Assembly: GCA_964469555.1 (NCBI GenBank) | Contig: CAYYAQ010000014.1 | Location: 1 to 54,544 of the forward strand | From: CAYYAQ01 sp964469555 | GTDB taxonomy: Bacteria > Planctomycetota > UBA1135 > UBA2386 | DNA length: 54,544 nt | Reading direction: 5' to 3' | In this document: piece after piece, positions 43,227 to 51,333 of the stretch | How positions within the stretch are numbered: position 1 is the first letter of the stretch | Layout: each line of letters begins with the position of its first letter | Position numbers and translations under genes: made by a program | Notes under the pieces: model-generated | Databases searched by the model: none | What the model was told of the DNA's origin: nothing | The model's input: the letters and a program-made list of their open reading frames with translations, nothing else

Positions 43227-44417
43227 ATGGCAACCCTGACCCCCAAGACCTCCCTTCTGTTCCTCTCTCTCGCCGCGCTGTTCGCACTGCCGACGACTTC
43301 GTTGGCGCAGACGTACCGCGACTTTCTGATCGTGCGCAATCGCGAGCAACCGCATCGCTCGCTGCTGCAGATCCGCGCCGGCTACCGCGCGGTCGATCCC
43401 GAGGGTGAAAACCTCAACACGGGGCTCGTCGACGACGCGGCTGTCGACGGCTTCATCCTCTACCACTCCAGTGAAGTCACCGCGAAGCAGGACTGGATCC
43501 TCGACATCTACGCTGGCCTCGACGGCATCTACCTCGGCTTCAAGGATGACCTCTCCCACGGGAAGAAGGCCCAGACGCGCCTCGAGTTGTTCGGCCGTCC
43601 GAAGGCGTTCTACCGCGAAGGCTTCTATCAGAAGGGCAAGTACGTCACGACCGGGCAGTACGAAGGCCGCGACTACGGCCTGCGAATTACGTCGGCGCAG
43701 GAACTCGAAAAGGGGATCATTCTCGATATCGGCGTGTTCGGTCGCACCAACGAATTCGACCGGAACAACCAGACTCGACCCGACTTCACCATCCCCGACG
43801 ATCACTACGGGTACGGCGCCAGCATCGCCATCGAACAGAACAACGTCAAACTCGACCGTCAACTCGGACTGCCGCAGGCTGGGGTGATGATGACCGTGAT
43901 AGCGGAGTACGAACTGAACAACAGCAAGAAGAGTTGGGGTTCACCGGCGTACCGCACGAAACTTCCGGACGGGTTCTATCGAGCCGATGCTCGCGTCGAG
44001 TTCTACGTCCCCAATGCGAAGAGCGGCGTGTGGGAGATTCTCGCGGACCTCGGCTACTACGACAGCGAGGACCGCGTGACGAGCTACCACGCCGAGCACA
44101 TGCAGGGCTACATCTGGGGTGACGGCACGCTCGGCTACCGGATGTCTCTTGGGGATTCATTCGTGTTCAAGCCGTTCGCGCAGCTTCAGTACACGAAGAC
44201 CCTCGACCAGAACGGCGTCACATCGAGCGAAGAGTTTTTCTGGGGCGGTGGGATCAACATGGCGTTGATCTTCAGCCAGAACATGGCGCTCGTGCTCGAG
44301 TACAGTTACGTCGACAACCCGAGCCGTGACCACGCGTCGCTCGCCAACGACTTCTACGGCGAACACCAGTTCTTCTTCGGGATGGATGTGTCGTTCGGGT
44401 CTGGCTACCGGCGCTGA
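43227..44417 (+). CDS. Secreted protein, probable outer-membrane beta-barrel
   Basis: 396 residues with a signal peptide (LLFLSLAALFALPTTSLAQ). The mature part alternates polar and aromatic residues in strands of 8-12 (RSLLQIRAGYRAV, WILDIYAGLDGIYLGF, YGLRITSAQELEKGIILDIGVFG, VMMTVIAEYELN, MALVLEYSYVDN) separated by Asp/Asn/Gly turns, and it ends FFFGMDVSFGSGYRR, consistent with a 12- to 14-stranded barrel. I recognise no family. Its TGA overlaps the following ATG (TGATG). Confidence 0.65.
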   Translation: MATLTPKTSLLFLSLAALFALPTTSLAQTYRDFLIVRNREQPHRSLLQIRAGYRAVDPEGENLNTGLVDDAAVDGFILYHSSEVTAKQDWILDIYAGLDGIYLGFKDDLSHGKKAQTRLELFGRPKAFYREGFYQKGKYVTTGQYEGRDYGLRITSAQELEKGIILDIGVFGRTNEFDRNNQTRPDFTIPDDHYGYGASIAIEQNNVKLDRQLGLPQAGVMMTVIAEYELNNSKKSWGSPAYRTKLPDGFYRADARVEFYVPNAKSGVWEILADLGYYDSEDRVTSYHAEHMQGYIWGDGTLGYRMSLGDSFVFKPFAQLQYTKTLDQNGVTSSEEFFWGGGINMALIFSQNMALVLEYSYVDNPSRDHASLANDFYGEHQFFFGMDVSFGSGYRR

Positions 44418-44658
44418 TGCGCGCGGTCGCCGTACTCGCCGTCCTGGCGATGGTCGCGATCGTCGTATCTTGGTTCATGCTATGTCGGGAGAGGGTCGCC
44501 TCGGGCCCCAACGCCGGTCNNNNNNNNNNGTTGGGGCGTGTCGGTTCTTGTGGTCGAAGCAGGCCGAGGATGGCGGCTGGCACAGCGATCAGTACGGAGT
44601 GCTGCGGTCGGGACAATCGCTGACGCCGAACAAGCTGTTGCCGATGTCCGAGCGGTAG
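44417..44658 (+). pseudogene. Signal-anchored protein with a prenyltransferase/squalene-oxidase-like repeat, broken by a gap and truncated
   Basis: ATG 44417 (overlapping the upstream TGA) starts an N-terminal membrane anchor (VAVLAVLAMVAIVVSWFML). After about 34 codons the assembly gap occurs. On the far side, in another frame, CRFLWSKQAEDGGWHS and VLRSGQSLTP match the repeats of terpene-cyclase-like (alpha-toroid) proteins, where Q-x-x-D-G-G-W is the hallmark. Right after SLTP the similarity ends and a stop follows at 44656. Only the first repeat remains. The 172 bases after it (44659-44830) contain nothing I can identify. Confidence 0.55.
44520..44529. other. Assembly gap (10 Ns) flanked by a 7-bp inverted repeat
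   Basis: Ten undetermined bases. CCCCAAC (44506-44512) before and GTTGGGG (44530-44536) after the gap are perfect inverted copies, so a hairpin may have hindered sequencing or joined the contigs. The true length of the missing piece is unknown, and the reading frame does not match across it. Confidence 0.95.
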
Positions 44659-44830
44659 TCAAGCAGCACGGTTGCGTCGTTGGTGCCGGTGTTATCGGTC
44701 GTACCTGTACGCGCGTGATCCAGTTTCGCGTGCCTGCCACCGTCACGTACTACGGTCCGGCAGCGCCGCCAAAGCGGGGTAGATTTCTTCGGAATCACTC
44801 GGAATAGGAACCACTACCGAAGAAGCAATC

Positions 44831-45307
44831 ATGGGTTCGACTCAAAAGTTGGCCATCACGTTTGGCGTGTTGCTAGCGATGTACTTTGGCGCCGCCGTCT
44901 TGTTCGTCACGCAGTCCCACGCGCGAGTTGACGGCGACTCCAACCCGACGCCGCCTCCCCCCTGCGAGCAGGTGATCGTGAAGGACGACTCTCCGGGCCA
45001 CTTCAAGCTCGCCCTGGAGAAGTCGGAGACCCTGCGGGATTCTCATTGGCGAATGCTCACCCACATGCTGAAAAAAGACCTGGAGCGCCGGTTCGGCGAA
45101 GTGGAGATCCTGACGTTCGGCGATCTCGCGACCTCCGAGCGGCCCGGCTTGATTCACGTCGAGATCGAGTCGCTGAAGGAGCGCCCGTACTGGGGTCCGA
45201 GCGGTCTCGGCTCGGAGAGAACGTTGCTGCCGTGCTACATCGCCCTGCGGATGACCGTGCGTTGTTCCTGTGCTGACTTGACGGTGCGCGTTCGGGGCAT
45301 AACCTGA
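44831..45307 (+). CDS. Membrane-anchored protein of unknown function
   Basis: 158 residues. An N-terminal hydrophobic segment (AITFGVLLAMYFGAAVLFV) is followed by a Pro-rich linker (NPTPPPPCEQ) and a soluble domain with an amphipathic helix (WRMLTHMLKKDLERRFG) and a beta hairpin (LIHVEIESLKERPYWGP), with Cys residues near the end. I do not recognise the family. The short alternating strands at the end (ALRMTVRC) could be the beginning of a longer domain, so truncation is possible. It lies 10 bases before the SGNH hydrolase gene and is probably co-transcribed. Confidence 0.55.
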   Translation: MGSTQKLAITFGVLLAMYFGAAVLFVTQSHARVDGDSNPTPPPPCEQVIVKDDSPGHFKLALEKSETLRDSHWRMLTHMLKKDLERRFGEVEILTFGDLATSERPGLIHVEIESLKERPYWGPSGLGSERTLLPCYIALRMTVRCSCADLTVRVRGIT

Positions 45308-45317
45308 ATCCAGGGTC

Positions 45318-46886
45318 ATGGTTTTCGAACGTTTGCGATTCAGAGAGCACGTCTGGTACGCCTTCGAGGTGGGGCTGCTCGTCTGCTGCCTCTACGATCT
45401 CGGTGTGTGTCAGCACAAGCTTGGCATCGGGGAGGCGCGTGGATTGAGCACGTTCTGGTCCAACGCGGGCAGGGCCGCGACGCTCATCCTGGTCGTCTAC
45501 TTCTGCTTTCAGATATTCGCCTGGTATCGCCGCCGGGCTTTGGGGCACAAGCGGAGCCGGGCGCGGTTGTTCCTCTCGAGTCAGGTGCTCGCGTGGTTAT
45601 TCGTCCTCTACGACTCGTCGGACTTCCATGCGATTCGCGTGCACTTCGCGATCGGTCTCGGCGTCGGGTTCTACGCATTCTTCGAGATGGTGCGGGCGTT
45701 TGCCGCGAAGCGACTGTCGACGAAGGGTGTCCACCGCACGGACCTCGCCCTGTTCAGTATCTGCGCAATTCTGCTCGGACTCGAAATCCTCCTGCGGACG
45801 GTCGCGATGTTCAGCACGGCGGCGATCCTGGCCCACTCTGACGACACCGCGGCGGAGACGATGTTGCGAAACTCACCGGTGGCGAGGAAGTTCTACTACG
45901 GGTTCCCATTCAACGACTCGGCGCACTACGACACCCCATTCGGCACGCTGAAGTTGGGCCAGCGGCGGGTGCTCTCGATCGGTGATTCATTCAGCACGGG
46001 CGTCGTGCCGCACTACCACCACTTCACGACGGTAGCCGAGCGTGCCTTGCCCGGCGTCGAACTGTCCAACCTGGGCATTCCGGGTCTCGGGCCCTTTGAG
46101 TACCTGCACCTGTTGCGGACCGAAGGCGTGCCCTTGAAGCCGGACGCCGTGATCATCAACGTGGTCGTCGGGAACGATTTCGTCGAGGCTTGGCAGCGGC
46201 AGCGCGAGCGGACGGGTCAATACCGCACGCTGCTGGAATCGTGGTACACGCGGTCGAGTGTGTACCTCTATCTCGTGATGTCGCGCCTGATGTCATTCGC
46301 GACGGAAGCGCATCGGGTGTCATCGGAGCAAAAGGGGCACGGTTTGGATTGGGAGGAGGGCACGCGAATCGCGCAGCAGCCCGAGGAACTCGATCGTGCG
46401 TTTCCGTGGATCCACGAACCATCGGTGGAGCGTCCGACCATGTCCGACGAGTCGTTCTTCGAAATGGAGGTTCAACACGCCGTCGAAGCCGCGTCTCGTG
46501 AGATCGACAACTACGCGCCTGCGTTCTTCGAAGCGTTGGAACGCATCCGCGCGGAGATCGGGGGAAAGCCTTGGGCGGTCGTGATCATTCCCGACGGGTA
46601 TCAGATCGACGATGCACTGTGGGACCGCATCAAGGCCGAGTTGCCCCGCACGTCATTCAATCGGTTCCGTGGCCAGGAAATGATCAAGGCCTGGGCCGCC
46701 GAGAAGGAGATTCCCTGCCTCGATCTCGTGCCAGCCCTCCGGGCCACGAAGTCCCTTGAGGACGGCCAGCGCCACGTCTTCCACCGGAACGACCCGCACT
46801 TCAACACCCGTGGCAACACGGTCGTCGGCGAGACACTGGCCGAGTTCCTCGCCAAACAGTTCGCGTTTCTCACGCGGGGTGGTTAG
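45318..46886 (+). CDS. Membrane SGNH/GDSL-type hydrolase
   Basis: 522 residues. The first 170 residues contain about five membrane helices. The C-terminal extracytoplasmic domain is an SGNH hydrolase: block I VLSIGDSFSTG near residue 216 with the nucleophile Ser, a block II-like LGIPGLGP, block III VVVGNDF with the Asn, and block V RNDPHFNTRG near 495 with the Asp-x-His pair. Such membrane-fused esterases usually acetylate or deacetylate surface polysaccharides. No acyltransferase-3 or MBOAT partner is adjacent. It is the last plus-strand gene before two convergent minus-strand genes. Confidence 0.85.
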   Translation: MVFERLRFREHVWYAFEVGLLVCCLYDLGVCQHKLGIGEARGLSTFWSNAGRAATLILVVYFCFQIFAWYRRRALGHKRSRARLFLSSQVLAWLFVLYDSSDFHAIRVHFAIGLGVGFYAFFEMVRAFAAKRLSTKGVHRTDLALFSICAILLGLEILLRTVAMFSTAAILAHSDDTAAETMLRNSPVARKFYYGFPFNDSAHYDTPFGTLKLGQRRVLSIGDSFSTGVVPHYHHFTTVAERALPGVELSNLGIPGLGPFEYLHLLRTEGVPLKPDAVIINVVVGNDFVEAWQRQRERTGQYRTLLESWYTRSSVYLYLVMSRLMSFATEAHRVSSEQKGHGLDWEEGTRIAQQPEELDRAFPWIHEPSVERPTMSDESFFEMEVQHAVEAASREIDNYAPAFFEALERIRAEIGGKPWAVVIIPDGYQIDDALWDRIKAELPRTSFNRFRGQEMIKAWAAEKEIPCLDLVPALRATKSLEDGQRHVFHRNDPHFNTRGNTVVGETLAEFLAKQFAFLTRGG

Positions 46887-46913
46887 GAGTCGGGCTACTC
46901 GTGAGAGAGGCGA

Positions 46914-49043
46914 CTAGCGCAAGAACTTGAACGACTTGATGACAGCATCCACGCCGTCCACGTCGTCGCCGACTCTCGTCACGCGGTGCAACGGCACGCG
47001 GTAGGGGCCCATCCGTCGGTAGTCGTCGTGCGACTCCCACACCACCAGAGGGGCGTTGTCGTCACGAGGAAGGAACGTCTCGACCGTCCGGAGTAGACCC
47101 GATTCTGGATCGATCGTGATCCGCAGCCGCGGCTTCGTCCAGTCCACGCGTTCGAGCAGCGCGACCTTCCGACCCATGTGTGAGCGTTGCCCGATCATCC
47201 GGAACTTGGTCTTGCCTTGAACCCACGCGGCGAGGAGCGTGATTGGGTGGCGGTCTCCCTCGCTGCGCAAGTCAGCCACTTCGCTGCCGGTAAGCTCACG
47301 TTTCTCTTTGCCGACCGTCTCGGAACCGATGAGCTTTTTTTCCTTGGTCTCTTCCACGCGGGTCGAGATGCGGGTTCCCATCACGTTGGTGGTCCGGCTC
47401 ATGTTCGGTGACCGGAAGCTACTGGCGACCTTCACGACGAGGTCGTCCGGGCCCGTCCAGATCTCTGTCACTTCGTAGCCTCTAATCGCCGCGAGAGCGC
47501 CCTTGCCGGCGACGGTCTTCACGGCGTGGTCCAGGAGCTGATTCGTTTCCACCGCCCAGGTCTCGGCGTCTCCGGTGGATCTGCGGTACACGGGCGCCGT
47601 GACGACGACCTCCGTGAAGGTTGTCGGTGCGCCCTCAGGTACGGTGCCTCCGGCGACGACCATGGCGAGTTTGGTCTCCGACCAAGTCCTTGCCAACGCC
47701 CGCAGGTGATCCAGTTTAGCCAAGGAGTGCAAATCGCGGATCGGTCCCGGCGGGTTTTCCTCGTCGATCGCGACCGCGTTGGCGGCATCGAGCCATTCGT
47801 CGGATTGGTCCTGCCGCCGCGCCAGCCGGAACTGGACGCGTGCCTTGGCCTCGGCGAGTTCCTTGCCGAACGGCGGCGCCGTGCCGAGCGAGTTCCAAGC
47901 CTCATTCGTCGCGCTCCACACGCGTGTTACCGACTCGGGGTCGACGGTCGTTTGGAGGACGAGGAATCGACGGTCGTGAATGCCGATTTCGCGCACTTGA
48001 AACACGAGCTCCCGGTCGAGTTTGTTCTCGATGAACTCTCCGAGTCGCCCGCCGATACCTCCCATCGTGAGGCACTCGAGTATCACGCGCTGTTCGAGGG
48101 TGATCGCAGAGTTGGGGATCAGGATCGCGATGCGGCTTCTCCCCTCGTTCTCGATCCAACGCACGCCGGTCGGGATCGGGAGCACCTCGGGCGCTGCGAC
48201 CACCTCTGCGGGAGTTGATACGGTCTGCCAGGCGGCGAGTGCGAACCTGGTCGACGCGACGATCGAGTCGCGCTCGGTCATTTCTGGCACCCAGACGCCG
48301 ACCACCGCGCCGTTGGGCTGGTAGTAACGCCGCTGGAACAGCTTCAACTGCGCCAGGTACCGATCCTGGATCGACCCGATGATGCTCGTCCGGTCGAGAT
48401 CGCCGTAGCGATTCCACTGTGATGCGTAGCTGACCGCAGGTTCGGATGACCACCGGTCGAGAAGCGATTGGATGAGTCGATCCTGGAGGGTTCCGAACTG
48501 AAGCTTCGTGATCGACGTGCTATTTAGTCGGATCGCAATCTCGTTCAGGGCCGCCTCCCATTGAGCGGTTGGGACGTGGATCGTGAATCGCGTGTGCGTC
48601 GCACCGACGTCGATCAGCAGGTCTCCGCCGCGTCGGTTGATCCACGTGCGCAGCGATGGACGTCCGTCGGCGATGGCGGGCGTGTCGCCGATCGCCAACG
48701 CTGTCAACTCGGGGAGCCCGATCGGTTGCTCCGAGTAGCCGATTGGTATGTCGATACGGATCGCACAGCGATTCGTGAGCAAGCGATGTCGCGGTGCGCC
48801 GAGACGGATGTTCAGTGTGAACGAGTTGACCGCTTTTGTGCGGTGCGCATCTCTTGTCACGAAGAGTTCGTTTTCCGTGATCGGCGGATTGCGCATCCAA
48901 TCCGGCATCTTCCCGTCCACCTCATCAACGTTGCGAGGTCGGTCCGGGGGTCTCAGGCTGGAGTCGAGCGAAGCGTTCCAGCTCCAACACCCGATGAGAG
49001 GCAGCGTGGCGAGCGTTAGCAGCGTAGGGCGGGCCAACCTCAT
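46914..49043 (-). CDS. M16-like (insulinase-fold) lipoprotein lacking the zinc motif
   Basis: 709 residues with a lipobox (LPLIGC, Cys19). About 60-480 has the layout of two M16 half-domains: a strand-rich start (SFTLNIRLGAPRHRL), the helix position where active enzymes have H-x-x-E-H but here reads GYSEQPIGLPEL, RRYYQPNGAVVGVWVP typical of the inter-domain strand, and a second half with ILECLTMGGIGGRLGEFIENKLDRELVFQV. The final 150 residues resemble an outer-membrane-lipoprotein-like beta domain (GKTKFRMIGQRS, RLRITIDPESGLL). It would act non-catalytically or with the second M16-like protein, whose stop it overlaps (4 bases). Confidence 0.75.
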   Translation of the reverse strand: MRLARPTLLTLATLPLIGCWSWNASLDSSLRPPDRPRNVDEVDGKMPDWMRNPPITENELFVTRDAHRTKAVNSFTLNIRLGAPRHRLLTNRCAIRIDIPIGYSEQPIGLPELTALAIGDTPAIADGRPSLRTWINRRGGDLLIDVGATHTRFTIHVPTAQWEAALNEIAIRLNSTSITKLQFGTLQDRLIQSLLDRWSSEPAVSYASQWNRYGDLDRTSIIGSIQDRYLAQLKLFQRRYYQPNGAVVGVWVPEMTERDSIVASTRFALAAWQTVSTPAEVVAAPEVLPIPTGVRWIENEGRSRIAILIPNSAITLEQRVILECLTMGGIGGRLGEFIENKLDRELVFQVREIGIHDRRFLVLQTTVDPESVTRVWSATNEAWNSLGTAPPFGKELAEAKARVQFRLARRQDQSDEWLDAANAVAIDEENPPGPIRDLHSLAKLDHLRALARTWSETKLAMVVAGGTVPEGAPTTFTEVVVTAPVYRRSTGDAETWAVETNQLLDHAVKTVAGKGALAAIRGYEVTEIWTGPDDLVVKVASSFRSPNMSRTTNVMGTRISTRVEETKEKKLIGSETVGKEKRELTGSEVADLRSEGDRHPITLLAAWVQGKTKFRMIGQRSHMGRKVALLERVDWTKPRLRITIDPESGLLRTVETFLPRDDNAPLVVWESHDDYRRMGPYRVPLHRVTRVGDDVDGVDAVIKSFKFLR

Positions 49044-50362
49044 CGCGGCTTCCCCCCAGGCGCCGTGGTCAGCGTCTGCGATTTTTGGTCAAGCAACTCC
49101 GTCGCCAATCTTTGCAGTTCTTCGCCGGTGACCGTCGTCGTGTGTGAGTTGAGTTTCTTGGGATCAGGAACCGCCGCGCGGATCCATCGGCGTGCCAAGA
49201 GTTCCGCCAGTCCTTGTTGGTCCCCCAGCTGCCTTGCGCGGCGGGACTCCAGCGCTGTTCTTGCGCGACGCACCTGCGCTTCTTCGGGGAGCTTCTTGCG
49301 CAACTGCGCGAGTGCGGCCTTCACGTGTTTTGGCAGCAGGCTCTTGTCACCGAGGTTCGGATCCGGATCGGTGACCTGGATCAGCAGCCTGTTCCCTCCT
49401 GCCGGGAAACGGGCTTGCGCCCGCACGAGGACTTTCTCGTGACCACTGGCCCGAAGGGATTGAGGGAGGAACGCACGTTCATCGCCGGCGAGCAGCTCGA
49501 TCAGAAGGTCGAGGCCGGGGGCGGACCTGGATGGGAGCGGGTACGCGACCATCAGCGTGTCGCCGTCGCTGACGATTGCAGATTCGAAGGATCGCAAGTC
49601 CACGCTTCCCGATTCGGGCTTCGCGGGAAGCGTGACAGGTTCGCGGAAGATCGCGTTGAGAACGTCACTGGCGAACTTCGCATCGAAGCCCCCGACCAGG
49701 ATGTTGACCGACCGCGTCGGATGGTAGTTCCACCGATAAAAGGCCATCGCCTCGTCTTCGTCGATCACCCTCGCGCCGCCGCGAACGAGCAGCGAACCGG
49801 GTTTTCGCACCGGATCCGAGGCATCGAGCGTACGGCGCGTCAGATCGAGGTCCGGCGTGAGAGAGAGTCGCGCATCCCGAGCCAGTTTCGCCTCGTGATA
49901 GTGGCCAGCGATGCCGTGCAGTTCTGCACGGCGCGTGCGGAGTTTGAGTAGTTGCGCGACCTGACCGAGGCTGCGTGCTGGGAAGGACACGCGGACCCCC
50001 ACGTGATCGTCGACGCGGACGAGTTCAGACCCACTGGTCGGTGCCTTGCGCAGGGCCTTCTCCCAAGCGAGTGGACTGGCTTTTCTCGGTCGCGCCATCG
50101 CGTCACCGGCTATCGCTTCGCCCACGAGCGACGCGCGGACTACCGCTATGGCAAGGTCGGGGTACGCGGATGGCTCGTCCTCGAGGCGAGCCGGATGAAG
50201 GTTGATCCAGTGAACGGTGCGCGTCTTCAGTGGAACGAGGAGGAAGGAGCTGCCGTCACCGGCGCGGACGAACGCGGGGTTCTGCGCGAGTCCGCTTGCA
50301 CAGAGGACCAGCGCCAGCAGAAGCGGCAGTTCGAAGGTCGGTTTCCTTGCTCGCGTTCTCAT
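49040..50362 (-). CDS. Secreted M16-like (insulinase-fold) protein lacking the zinc motif
   Basis: 440 residues from ATG 50362 with a signal peptide (ELPLLLALVLCASGLAQ); a GTG at 50383 is less likely. It shows the M16 half-domain plan (HWINLHPARLED, AFYRWNYHPTRSVNILVGGF, DTLMVAYPLPSRSAPGLDLLIELLAGDERAFLPQSLR) but no H-x-x-E-H. It precedes and overlaps the second M16-like lipoprotein gene (ATGA), so the two are likely partner subunits at the cell envelope. Bacterial M16B pairs commonly combine one active and one inactive subunit; here both look inactive. Confidence 0.75.
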   Translation of the reverse strand: MRTRARKPTFELPLLLALVLCASGLAQNPAFVRAGDGSSFLLVPLKTRTVHWINLHPARLEDEPSAYPDLAIAVVRASLVGEAIAGDAMARPRKASPLAWEKALRKAPTSGSELVRVDDHVGVRVSFPARSLGQVAQLLKLRTRRAELHGIAGHYHEAKLARDARLSLTPDLDLTRRTLDASDPVRKPGSLLVRGGARVIDEDEAMAFYRWNYHPTRSVNILVGGFDAKFASDVLNAIFREPVTLPAKPESGSVDLRSFESAIVSDGDTLMVAYPLPSRSAPGLDLLIELLAGDERAFLPQSLRASGHEKVLVRAQARFPAGGNRLLIQVTDPDPNLGDKSLLPKHVKAALAQLRKKLPEEAQVRRARTALESRRARQLGDQQGLAELLARRWIRAAVPDPKKLNSHTTTVTGEELQRLATELLDQKSQTLTTAPGGKPR

Positions 50363-50387
50363 CGTCCACAGCCTCGGAATCACGTCG

Positions 50388-51206
50388 TCATTCCGTGGTC
50401 GAGCCTTCCACCGAGTCGCCCTCGGTGGGCATCACCAATCCGCGCTTGGATTCTCGAGTGAACTCGAGGATCCGCTGCACACACTCGTCCTCAACGGCCA
50501 TGGGTTCTGCGCGAGTAAGCCTCTCTTCGAAGGTGCCGTCGCTCCAGAACAGCTCGCGGAACGCCTTCTTGATCCTCGCGATCTGCGCATTCTCGAACTT
50601 GTGTCGCTTGAGGCCGATGATGTTGATGCCGACGAGTCGGGCGCGGTCGCCCTGCACCAGCGCATAGGGTGGTGAGTCCTTCGAGACCATTGCGCCGGCG
50701 CCGACCATGACGTGGCAGCCGACGCGCGCAAACTGGTGCACGCCGACCATGGCGCCGAGAATCGCATGGTCCTGGATCACGGTGTGGCCGGCAGCCATCG
50801 AGCCATTCGTGAAGACGACGTGGTCGCCGACGCTGGAGTCGTGGCCGACGTGGCATCCGGCCAGGAGCATGTTGTGGGAGCCGACCTTCGTGATTCCGCT
50901 GCCGAACTCCGTCCCGCCGTGGATCGTGCAAAACTCGCGGATCTGGTTGTTGTCGCCGATGCGCAGGGTGCTCCGGAGCGGCGGCGCGTCGATTTTCTTG
51001 TCTTGCGGCATCGTGCCGAGGACGGCGTGTGGGTAGACGATGTTGTTCTCGCCGAGGTGGGTGTCGCCGTCGATGACGACGTGGGACTGGAGCCTGCAGC
51101 CAGCTCCGAGCATGACCTCGGGACCGATTACGCAGTAAGGACCAATCTCGACACCCTCGCTGATCACCGTGGTCTCGGCAACTACGGCGGTCGGGTGAAC
51201 ACCCAT
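50388..51206 (-). CDS. lpxA: UDP-N-acetylglucosamine O-acyltransferase
   Basis: 272 residues of left-handed beta-helix. It has hexapeptide repeats from HPTAVVAETTVI onward, the substrate loop TMPQDKKI, the catalytic His in AGCHVGHDSSVGD, AAGHTVIQDHAILGAMVGVHQFARVG, and a C-terminal helical domain (GLKRHKFENAQIARIKKAFREL). It adds an acyl chain to UDP-GlcNAc, the first step of lipid A synthesis, which implies an outer membrane with lipopolysaccharide. ATG 51206 (MGVHPTAVV) is the family start. It diverges from the enzyme I-like gene and is followed by the M16-like genes. Confidence 0.95.
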   Translation of the reverse strand: MGVHPTAVVAETTVISEGVEIGPYCVIGPEVMLGAGCRLQSHVVIDGDTHLGENNIVYPHAVLGTMPQDKKIDAPPLRSTLRIGDNNQIREFCTIHGGTEFGSGITKVGSHNMLLAGCHVGHDSSVGDHVVFTNGSMAAGHTVIQDHAILGAMVGVHQFARVGCHVMVGAGAMVSKDSPPYALVQGDRARLVGINIIGLKRHKFENAQIARIKKAFRELFWSDGTFEERLTRAEPMAVEDECVQRILEFTRESKRGLVMPTEGDSVEGSTTE

Positions 51207-51246
51207 GTGCTGCTGCAAGTCTCTTTTGCTAGTGGGAAGGCGGACG

Positions 51247-51282
51247 CCCGCAACCATACCGGCCGCGTCGGGAGGTTGCGGG
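51247..51282. promoter_or_regulatory. Perfect 9-bp inverted repeat between lpxA and the enzyme I-like gene
   Basis: CCCGCAACC (51247-51255) and GGTTGCGGG (51274-51282) are exact inverted copies 18 bases apart in the 127-base divergent intergenic region. Centre-to-centre spacing of 27 bases (about 2.5 turns) could suit either a dimeric operator or an RNA hairpin in one of the leaders. Confidence 0.4.
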
Positions 51283-51333
51283 GAAAATCCGGATGTCGAG
51301 GGGGCACTGGCAAATCCCGCTTGGGAATGTCGG

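Noticed and set aside
46887..46913. Possible bidirectional terminator between the SGNH and M16-like genes
   Set aside because: Only a 4-bp complementary stem is visible and no T-run follows on either strand.
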